From Bacteroidales bacterium (GTDB taxonomy: Bacteria > Bacteroidota > Bacteroidia > Bacteroidales > UBA7960): a stretch of DNA of 64,000 nucleotides. The notes beneath the pieces were generated by a model. The model worked only from the letters and a program-made list of their open reading frames with translations, was not told the DNA's origin and ran no database searches. Position numbers and translations under genes: made by a program. The DNA lies in contig PWJZ01000119.1 in assembly GCA_003559855.1 (NCBI GenBank), forward strand, positions 37,722 through 101,721, in the 5' to 3' direction. Position 1 is the stretch's first letter, and each line of letters begins with the position of its first letter. Below, piece after piece: positions 10,649 to 18,931 of this stretch.

Positions 10649-10954
10649 TTACCTTACATTTACGGCTTCTTCGCTGATAGCTTTGTCAATGGCAGCTCTC
10701 AACTGAAGCAACTCTCTTTCGGTAAAACTATTTGATGCAGCCCACTTTCCGTCTTCCTTCTTGTAAATCTTTTCTATAACGAAGTTTTTCCATGTTGTGC
10801 CATCATCCCTTTCATTTTCCCAAACTATTACTTTTGAAGGACCTGCCCGGTAAGTAGCTATGGGCTTTTGTTTTTCGTTCTCCGATCTGCCCGCGTGATT
10901 GCCTGCTATTGCAAAAACCGCAAATAACAGCACAATAGTTGTTATTATTTTCAT
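10649..10954 (-). CDS. Small secreted hypothetical protein
   Basis: 101 aa ORF with N-terminal signal peptide (MKIITTIVLLFAVFAIAG) and coding-like composition. Confidence 0.6.
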   Translation of the reverse strand: MKIITTIVLLFAVFAIAGNHAGRSENEKQKPIATYRAGPSKVIVWENERDDGTTWKNFVIEKIYKKEDGKWAASNSFTERELLQLRAAIDKAISEEAVNVR

Positions 10955-11087
10955 TGTTTTAATAATTTGATTAATATAAAAAAATAGGCTTTTATTGTAA
11001 ATTATTGATGCTGCGAGTAATGAAAATATATATATAAATACCTGCTATTTCCGTTATTAATTCAATTCAGTTGCAATTTTAATTATT

Positions 11088-11942
11088 TTAATATGGAATA
11101 AACATTTGGTACCCGAAAAAGTAGCTGACCTTCAGGGATGCCAAAAAATATGCATCGTCGCCAGGACCTGCAGGTCGGGTAAATCCGTCAAGATAATCCG
11201 TAAAAGTAACTCTGTGCCCTATATCAAAGCCAATCCTTAAGTTTTCATTATAATGGTAACTAATTCCCAATCCCATAGGTATAGCCGGTTGAATAAGGCT
11301 GTATGAATCCTGTTCAAAATTTTCGGGATCAGGCACTGTCAGGTCAGGGTTGTGGTAAAAAATGGCTGCACCCAAAAACCCGTATAATCTGAATGGGCTG
11401 TCATAGAATATTCTGCGAAAATAATATTCGCCTTTGACGTTCAATTCATAAATCTGATTATTATAGTAAAAGCCTCGCCTGTATCTTGCTGACTCCTTAG
11501 GTGCAAGGCTGTCGGCTGCATGTATGCGTGCATAATGAAATGATGAGTTGATCGCCCAGCGGTTATTAAAGTGATACCTGCCAAAAACCCCGGCATTCAG
11601 ATCAGTTGTTTGCCAATGTGTTCCCATAAATGTATACATGCCCGTACCAATATCCGTAAGCTGATGTGATGTGCCGGCTATGACACCAACTTCAAATCCT
11701 TTATGCATGTACATCTCTCGCAGTGTCGGCTCCAAAGGACGCAACGGTCCCGGATAAGGAGGCTGAGAAGAACTTGCCAACGTGTGTAAAACAGTATGAC
11801 GATCCATCATAAAAGATTGAGAATTGCCTGAAAAAACAATAAATCCACTATCATACTGATAAATTAAAGGTAAAATAAATAATAATATAATGAGCAATAT
11901 ATATCGTTTCAATAACATACTGATCTGCTTTTTTAAATTCAT
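11088..11942 (-). CDS. Outer membrane beta-barrel domain protein
   Basis: Signal/TM segment, alternating beta-barrel strands (YYFRRIFYDSPFRLYGFLGAAIFYHNP, GLGISYHYNENLRIGFDIGHRVTFTDYL), ends in a strand. Confidence 0.7.
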   Translation of the reverse strand: MNLKKQISMLLKRYILLIILLFILPLIYQYDSGFIVFSGNSQSFMMDRHTVLHTLASSSQPPYPGPLRPLEPTLREMYMHKGFEVGVIAGTSHQLTDIGTGMYTFMGTHWQTTDLNAGVFGRYHFNNRWAINSSFHYARIHAADSLAPKESARYRRGFYYNNQIYELNVKGEYYFRRIFYDSPFRLYGFLGAAIFYHNPDLTVPDPENFEQDSYSLIQPAIPMGLGISYHYNENLRIGFDIGHRVTFTDYLDGFTRPAGPGDDAYFLASLKVSYFFGYQMFIPY

Positions 11943-12360
11943 TATTAAAAACGATTTTTTTTATAAAAATTGCATTTGCTTCTGTTTTTGCATGATAAAG
12001 ATATAACTATTTTTCTTAAATAAGGAAAATAATTAAATGTGCTTATAATAAAATAAACTCTTGTCGAATATTTTTAGGGCTTTGTAGATAATAAACAAGA
12101 AGTTAATTCTATATTTTTTTATCACTTTCGTTTTTGAAATTGATCAAAAGACAAAATCTTATCATACATTAAAATGAAGTATATTTTTAAAACCTGAATT
12201 TGAATAATTTTTTGAAATATTATTATTATATTGCCTTGTTTTTATTCATAACAACAAATGTTTACAATAAAACTGAAACGTATTGGTTTTCAGGTATCAT
12301 TGTTTACACAAGGTTTTCAATATTTGTTAAAAAATCCAACATTTATTATATCTTTCGAAA

Positions 12361-13494
12361 ATGAAATCAAAAAATTACATTACAGCAAAGCCCTACAAAA
12401 TTATTGTCGTAACCAGTGACAATGACTTTTGGGGATTGCTTGAAAATACATTTGATGATAATTACCAATTCTTTCATTCACAACCGGTAGATAATATTGT
12501 AAAAAAAGCCTGCAAGCTTCAGCCCGACCTTGTATTAAAAGACATTTCAAAAGGAAGGCAAAAAAGTTTTCAAATTTTCAAATCATTGAAAAATGATTAC
12601 AGAACTCATAACATTCCTATAATAACAATTACAGAAAAGGAAAAACCTGAGAATATTGAAAAATTTATTGACGCGGGAATTGCTGGTAATATCACAAAAC
12701 AATTTTCGCTGGCAGAGATCAGATCAATTGTTAAAACACAACTTGAATTGAAGAGAAAAACCGATGAAAACAAACAAATGGATCTGATTAAAACCAGGTT
12801 TTTTTCGATTATGACCAATGAGATCAAAAACAGCTTAATTGGTGTCAGGGGTATCGCAGGATTCCTGTTAAAAGACCTGGAAGATAATGTTGAAAAAAAC
12901 AATGATAACATTAAAATGGCACGAATTCTGTATGACGATTCAAAAGATCTTTATAATTTTTTGGAAAACCTTATTGAGTGGGCATCAATAGAAACAAACA
13001 GAATTGAAGTAATACCGGTAAAAGTCGGGTTTCACGATATATTGAACAATGCCCTGGATCATTTTCAAAATGACATAAACCGGAAGCAAATTAATATGGT
13101 CTGCAGATATGATGAACAAATTCAGCTGACAACTGATAAAAAAGCAATGACCATGATTTTGTTTCACCTTATTTCAAATGCAATTAAATATTCCAATAAA
13201 AAAGGAAAAATAGTTATAAGAGCTGAAACAACAGATAACGGTTCAACAACCCGCTTTATGATTGAAGATAATGGTGTAGGCATGGATAAGAGTGTTGTAA
13301 AACACATTTTCCGTCTTGATACGCCGCATCCAAAATCCATAGGTACAGACGGTGAAAAGGGCACAGGTCTGGGTTTGATAATTTGTCGTTCAATAGTTGA
13401 AAAGCTTTTGGGAAAAATAGATATTGAAAGCAATAAGCACCGGGGCACAAAAGTAACCGTAAAACTTCCGGAGCTGAGAAATATGGGATCATAG
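12361..13494 (+). CDS. Receiver domain - histidine-kinase-like protein (HATPase_c) with altered H-box
   Basis: N-terminal receiver-like region (LQPDLVLKDI), H-box position RFFSIMTNEIKNSLIG (Asn instead of His), N-box HLISNAIKYS, G-boxes DNGVGM and GTGLGL. Confidence 0.85.
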   Translation: MKSKNYITAKPYKIIVVTSDNDFWGLLENTFDDNYQFFHSQPVDNIVKKACKLQPDLVLKDISKGRQKSFQIFKSLKNDYRTHNIPIITITEKEKPENIEKFIDAGIAGNITKQFSLAEIRSIVKTQLELKRKTDENKQMDLIKTRFFSIMTNEIKNSLIGVRGIAGFLLKDLEDNVEKNNDNIKMARILYDDSKDLYNFLENLIEWASIETNRIEVIPVKVGFHDILNNALDHFQNDINRKQINMVCRYDEQIQLTTDKKAMTMILFHLISNAIKYSNKKGKIVIRAETTDNGSTTRFMIEDNGVGMDKSVVKHIFRLDTPHPKSIGTDGEKGTGLGLIICRSIVEKLLGKIDIESNKHRGTKVTVKLPELRNMGS

Positions 13495-13746
13495 ATATAA
13501 CGGATAAAATATTAAGAAACCCCTTATATCTTTAACCAAATGCATAATTAAGATGGTCTTATTCTTGAAATTTTAAAATTAAATTAATAAACCCCTTAAT
13601 CACCAACGTTTATAAAAGATAATAAATAAGGTATGAGGGTTAAATGGGTCTTGAACTAATATCGTTTATTTCAGCCAATATATGTTACTTAAAATCAATG
13701 CTTTAAAAACATATTATATGAATAAAACCACTAAATAAAACAAAAC

Positions 13747-13872
13747 ATGTTCAAAATAAAAATATTATATAATTTATTGACATCGTTATTTTTGTTGGCG
13801 TTATTTGGGTGTATATCAAAGGGCCACACTGCAAAAGAAACGTCCTCAGATAAGATGCACATAAAATTTTAA
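13747..13872 (+). CDS. 41-aa lipoprotein-signal-peptide-like ORF, in frame with the downstream serpin
   Basis: MFKIKILYNLLTSLFLLALFGCISKGHTAKETSSDKMHIKF* ; lipobox-like LFGC; the TAA at 13870-13872 is the only stop between this ORF and the serpin in this frame. Absent from the ORF track because it is short. Confidence 0.55.
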   Translation: MFKIKILYNLLTSLFLLALFGCISKGHTAKETSSDKMHIKF

Positions 13873-13890
13873 TTAAAAAAAATCATAGAT

Positions 13891-15015
13891 ATGGAATCTG
13901 AAGAAAGACTAAACACGTTTGCATTCAACCTCTATAATGAAATTATAAAAAACGAGGATGATAATCTTGTAATCTCACCTTTCAGTATATCTACCGCCAT
14001 GGCTATGGCTTATGGAGGTTCGGACGGTGAAACAAAAAATCAAATGAGTAAAGCACTTTGCTTTGATCCCGATATTGACAGGTTTCATAAAGAGTTTACC
14101 GGGCATGTTAAGAAGATTGAGGATATGGCCGGTGATGACTTAGACCTGAACATTGCCAACGGTATGTGGGCACAATATGATTATCCGTTTCTGAAATCAT
14201 ATATCGAAACTTTAGAAGAATACTATGGTTCGGTGTTTCATAAGGTTGATTTTACAGGTGACCGCGAAAAAATTCGGAAAGAAATAAACCATTGGGTTGA
14301 AAAGAAAACAAATCATAAGATCACAGAACTTATCCGTAAAGGTATTTTGATCGAAGACACACGCCTGGTGCTGGTAAATGCGATCTATTTCCTCAGCAAC
14401 TGGCTTGAAGAGTTTGATAAGGAGCTTACCCATCCGGGAAAATTTATTTTAGAGGGCAACAACAGGGTTGAAGTGCAGTTTATGAGTAAAGACACAGAGT
14501 TTAAATACTACGAGGACGAACAGGCACAGGTTCTTGAAATCCCATATTCTGATGAAAGCTTTTCGATGTTGTTTTTTCTTCCGCGTGAAAATATCGCCAT
14601 ATCCGATTTTGAAGCCAGGTTCAACGCCGTCATGTATGAAGATTATGTAAGTAATCTAAAACAGCAAAAAGTCAAATTATTGTTACCTAAATTTAAAATG
14701 AGGTTTCATACCAATCTTGAACAGATTTTAATACAAATGGGTATGCCTCTTGCATTTTCCGACAGGGCAGATTTTTCCGTAATGACAGATGAAGACGATC
14801 TTAAAATAGACCGTGTGATACATCAGGCATTTATTGAAGTTGACGAAAAGGGTACTGAAGCGGCGGCAGCAACAGCCGTAACTATAATAAGAAAAGTTTC
14901 AATGCCGGATGATCAGATCTTTTTCAAGGCTGACAGACCTTTTAATTTCATCATAAAGGAAAATAAAAGCAATACCATAGTTTTTATGGGCAGAGTAATG
15001 AACCCTGCCGAATAA
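13891..15015 (+). CDS. Serpin family protein
   Basis: NLVISPFSISTAMAMAYGGSDGET; hinge EVDEKGTEAAAATAVTI; C-terminal DRPFNFIIKENKSNTIVFMGRVMNP. Confidence 0.95.
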   Translation: MESEERLNTFAFNLYNEIIKNEDDNLVISPFSISTAMAMAYGGSDGETKNQMSKALCFDPDIDRFHKEFTGHVKKIEDMAGDDLDLNIANGMWAQYDYPFLKSYIETLEEYYGSVFHKVDFTGDREKIRKEINHWVEKKTNHKITELIRKGILIEDTRLVLVNAIYFLSNWLEEFDKELTHPGKFILEGNNRVEVQFMSKDTEFKYYEDEQAQVLEIPYSDESFSMLFFLPRENIAISDFEARFNAVMYEDYVSNLKQQKVKLLLPKFKMRFHTNLEQILIQMGMPLAFSDRADFSVMTDEDDLKIDRVIHQAFIEVDEKGTEAAAATAVTIIRKVSMPDDQIFFKADRPFNFIIKENKSNTIVFMGRVMNPAE

Positions 15016-15053
15016 AAAAACCGTTCCCGTTATTTAAAACACCCGGGCAAAGA

Positions 15054-16829
15054 TTAAAACCGATATTCATTATCTTCAATTAATTTATCTGCGATCCTTC
15101 TTCTGGCATCTTTTACATTAACCCCACCTACATCTGTGAGTTTGTTTACAACCCTGACAAGCTTCTCCTTATCGCGATTTTCAGATAATGAATTTACGGC
15201 TTCCAATCCCTGTTTTTTTATTAAAAAAGCTGCATCGTATATGTCAACATCAAGAATATCCTTGTAAACATTGATGTTTGGAGTGATCTTATCATTATCG
15301 ATTTTCCGAACTCTCAATGCAAGCGATTCCGAAATGTATGTTCTGGAAATCATATCGCTGATATTATTTATAACTTCCTGTTCACTCAACACGGTTTTGC
15401 CAAATTCACCGGATACCGCATGCATTAATATCATAATGGCTTTTTTGAAGTTATCGAGACAGTTGAATTTTTCCTGGTAATAATCTTGTGCATCATCATT
15501 GTGCGCAAGTATATCATCAATTGAACCATATAATTCTTCTGCTTTTTCACCGAGTTTAAAATCGGGCTTTTTCCCTTTCTTCATAGTAGTTTCAACCACA
15601 ATGATCCTGTTGATTTCGTTTGTACCTTCAAATATCCTGTTAATTCTTGAATCTCTGTATCCTTTTTCTACGGGCATTTCGGCAGAGTACCCCATGCCAC
15701 CGTGAATTTGAACCGCTTCATCAACGACATAATCAAGAACTTCAGAACCGTAAACTTTTAATATTGCAGCTTCAACAGCATATTCCCCTATTGCTTCTAT
15801 TGTAACCCTACCTGCATCAGGAAGTTCACCTTTCAATTGTTGTATAAGATCATCAATATCCTTGCTGACACGATAAGTTGCTGATTCCAACCCGTATGTT
15901 CTGATGACCTGTTCGGCAAGCTTATACTTTATTGCACCGAAAGTTGAAATCAGTATTCCGAACTGTTTCCTTTCATTAGCATAATTAACGGAGTCTGTAA
16001 TTGTTTTTTTCGCTGCTCCAAGCACATTGGCACCTAATTTTATCCGACCCATGTGCAAAATATTTAAAGCAATTCTGAAGCCTTCACCTCTTTTTCCGAT
16101 CAAATTTTCAACAGGAACTTTAACATCATTATAATAGATCTGTGCGGTGGATGAGCCTTTTATACCCATTTTATGCTCATCAGGCCCTATTTCCACACCA
16201 TCCATACCACTTTCAACGATAAAAGCGCTTAATATCCTGTCTTTATCAATTTTGGCAAATACTATTTGCACGTCTGCAAAGCCGGCATTGGTTATCCACA
16301 TTTTTTGCCCGTTGAGTATGTAATGTTTTCCATCCTCTGACAAAACGGCACTTGTTTTTCCTGAATTTGCATCTGAACCTGCCTCAGGTTCGGTTAAACA
16401 ATATGCACCTATTAACTCTCCCGTAGCAAGTTTAGATACATATTTCTGACGTTGCTCCTCATTACCATAGTACATTATAGGCAAAGTACCTATGCCGGTA
16501 TGAGCCATAAAGGCAACTGAAAAAGAATATGCCGCACCTAACTTCTCGGCAGCCAGCATCTGTGTAACAAAATCCTGCTCAAAACCATCATAAGCCTCAG
16601 GAATAGAAAGCCCCATAAGCCCCAATTCCGCAGACTTATCAAGAACTTCACGCATTAACTTCCTGTCGGGTTTATCCAGATCATCCAAACGAGTATAAAT
16701 TTCAATTTTAATGAAATCTTTAATTGTTTGAGCAATCATCTTTTGCTCTTCATTAAACTCTTCAGGAATGAAAACATCGTTAAAATCAGTCTCTTTTATC
16801 AAAAATTCGGCGCTCTTTAAATTTTTCAT
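15054..16829 (-). CDS. Acyl-CoA dehydrogenase family protein
   Basis: GAYCLTEPEAGSDANSGKT, LNGQKMWITNAGFADV, QIHGGMGYSAEMPVEKGYRDSRINRIFEGTNEINRII. Confidence 0.95.
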   Translation of the reverse strand: MKNLKSAEFLIKETDFNDVFIPEEFNEEQKMIAQTIKDFIKIEIYTRLDDLDKPDRKLMREVLDKSAELGLMGLSIPEAYDGFEQDFVTQMLAAEKLGAAYSFSVAFMAHTGIGTLPIMYYGNEEQRQKYVSKLATGELIGAYCLTEPEAGSDANSGKTSAVLSEDGKHYILNGQKMWITNAGFADVQIVFAKIDKDRILSAFIVESGMDGVEIGPDEHKMGIKGSSTAQIYYNDVKVPVENLIGKRGEGFRIALNILHMGRIKLGANVLGAAKKTITDSVNYANERKQFGILISTFGAIKYKLAEQVIRTYGLESATYRVSKDIDDLIQQLKGELPDAGRVTIEAIGEYAVEAAILKVYGSEVLDYVVDEAVQIHGGMGYSAEMPVEKGYRDSRINRIFEGTNEINRIIVVETTMKKGKKPDFKLGEKAEELYGSIDDILAHNDDAQDYYQEKFNCLDNFKKAIMILMHAVSGEFGKTVLSEQEVINNISDMISRTYISESLALRVRKIDNDKITPNINVYKDILDVDIYDAAFLIKKQGLEAVNSLSENRDKEKLVRVVNKLTDVGGVNVKDARRRIADKLIEDNEYRF

Positions 16830-16990
16830 AATACTAAATTAAATGAGTGTTTATGTTTTTGAAAGGTGCGAAAGTACAAATTATTTTAAACAGTGGCAAT
16901 TATAATTCCTATTATTGACAGCCATTACTGAATAAACAGCCGATTAAAACGGCTGAATTATGGAATAAATTTGAAATTAATCAGACATGG

Positions 16991-18667
16991 TCAGTTGTCG
17001 CCGGTCTTATCAAAGTTTATTAATTCTTTTGCCGTTTTTCTTGTTGAATCCGTCAAAGCTTCTCCTCCGAGCATTTTTGCAACTTCTTCAACTCTTTCTT
17101 TATCATCAAGCTTTTTGAGTCGTGTTTTTGTCTGTTCATTTTCAACTTCCTTATATACATAAAAGTGATTTTTGCCTTTGGAAGCTATTTGAGGAAGGTG
17201 AGTAATACATATTACCTGCATATTTCCTGACATATCAGAAAATATGGCAGCAGTTTTTGAAGCTATTTCACCCGAAACGCCCGTATCAATTTCATCAAAG
17301 ATTATTGTGGGAAGAAGCTTGTTTTCGGTAATCAAAGACTTTATGCTCAGCATCAAACGCGATATTTCGCCTCCTGAGGCTACTTTTGAAATATCCTGCA
17401 TTTCACTTCCGAGGTTAGCACTAAATTTAAACCGTATTGAATCCATGCCCATCTGATTTACAATATCAGTTTTATTATGTTCTATACCAAAACGGGCATC
17501 GGGCATACCAAGGCTTTTTAACAGCTCCGTTATGCGTTTTTCAATTACCGGAAATTTATCCGTCCGCGATGCCGATAATCGCTCTCCTAACCCATAAACC
17601 TCTTCCTTGCAGCGGTCAACCTCCTTTTTTAACGACTCGCTCTCATCATCCAAAAATTCAATTTCCTTTGTCTTTTTCCTGTAATCTTCCTTCACAGCAA
17701 TCAGCTCTCCGGCTGAAGCAACATTATGCTTCATCATAAGCTTGTTCAGCATATCCAGCCTTTCGGTCAAAAAAGATATACGCTCAGCATCAAAAACAAC
17801 ATCATCCAATACCTGCAACATCTCATCGCTGATGTCTTTCAGCTCAACATAAACCGATTGAAGCCTTTGCGACAAAACCTTATATCTTTTATCAAATTTC
17901 TCCAAGGGTTGAATAAGACTTTCCAAATTGCTAATTTCGCCCAGAATATTGGTTTCCGAATCTGACAGGCGATAATAAGCATTTTGAAAGTTTTGTTTTA
18001 TTTCGGATGCATTATTAAGAATTTCCAGCTCCGATTCAATTTTTTCAAATTCATTTGGTTCTTCCAGCCTCGCTTTTTCAAGTTCTTCGTATTGAAACTT
18101 ATAATAATCGAGATTTGCACGAGCTTCCTTTTCATCTTCTATCAGATGGGCAAGCCTTTTTTCCACCGCCTTGTAATTAAAATATTCATTCTTATATTTT
18201 TCAAGCAGATTGCAATGACCTGCAAAGCTGTCTATGACCTCAAACTGAAAAAAGGTCTTGTTAAGCAGCAGGCTCTCGTGTTGCGAGTGAATATCAACCA
18301 GCTTCTCCGATAAGTCTTTCAGTACATTCAGCGTAACGGGCGTATCGTTAATAAAAGCTCTCGATTTACCATGTTGATTGATCTCCCTTCGCAGTATGGT
18401 ATTATCATCATAATCCAGTTCATGCTGCTCAAAAAGCAAATGAAGATCATAATCCTTAATATAAAAAGTACCTTCTACAATACATTTTCTGTTCTTGTCA
18501 AACAAAACTTTAGTATCGGCTCTCTGGCCCAATATGAGTGATAAAGCACCCACAAGGATTGATTTTCCGGCGCCTGTTTCGCCTGTGATAATCGACAAAC
18601 CGTCATCAAAACAGATATCCAGTTTTTCGATAAGTGCATAATTCTCAATCTCAAGCCGTTTCAGCAT
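16991..18667 (-). CDS. recN: DNA repair protein RecN
   Basis: MLKRLEIENYALIEKLDICFDDGLSIITGETGAGKSIL; KVASGGEISRLMLSIKSL; TIIFDEIDTGVSGEIA; VICITHLPQIAS. Confidence 0.97.
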   Translation of the reverse strand: MLKRLEIENYALIEKLDICFDDGLSIITGETGAGKSILVGALSLILGQRADTKVLFDKNRKCIVEGTFYIKDYDLHLLFEQHELDYDDNTILRREINQHGKSRAFINDTPVTLNVLKDLSEKLVDIHSQHESLLLNKTFFQFEVIDSFAGHCNLLEKYKNEYFNYKAVEKRLAHLIEDEKEARANLDYYKFQYEELEKARLEEPNEFEKIESELEILNNASEIKQNFQNAYYRLSDSETNILGEISNLESLIQPLEKFDKRYKVLSQRLQSVYVELKDISDEMLQVLDDVVFDAERISFLTERLDMLNKLMMKHNVASAGELIAVKEDYRKKTKEIEFLDDESESLKKEVDRCKEEVYGLGERLSASRTDKFPVIEKRITELLKSLGMPDARFGIEHNKTDIVNQMGMDSIRFKFSANLGSEMQDISKVASGGEISRLMLSIKSLITENKLLPTIIFDEIDTGVSGEIASKTAAIFSDMSGNMQVICITHLPQIASKGKNHFYVYKEVENEQTKTRLKKLDDKERVEEVAKMLGGEALTDSTRKTAKELINFDKTGDN

Positions 18668-18931
18668 AAGGGAATTTTAAATATGAGTTTTCAAGAGTAC
18701 AAAAATAACCCACTTTTGTATTTATAAAAACAAAAAAATAAAGGATGGTTTAAAACTATTACCATTTTAAAACCACATAGCCGTCAGGCTAAGATACGCT
18801 CACTTTCTCAAATCATTATACTTACTGCTGCTGGCAAAAGCCGGCAAACATTTACTGAACTTTCTTATCCTGACGGCTACGGTTGTAATAAAACAAATGA
18901 AATATTTCCTGCCGACTAAGTGATCGCAATA

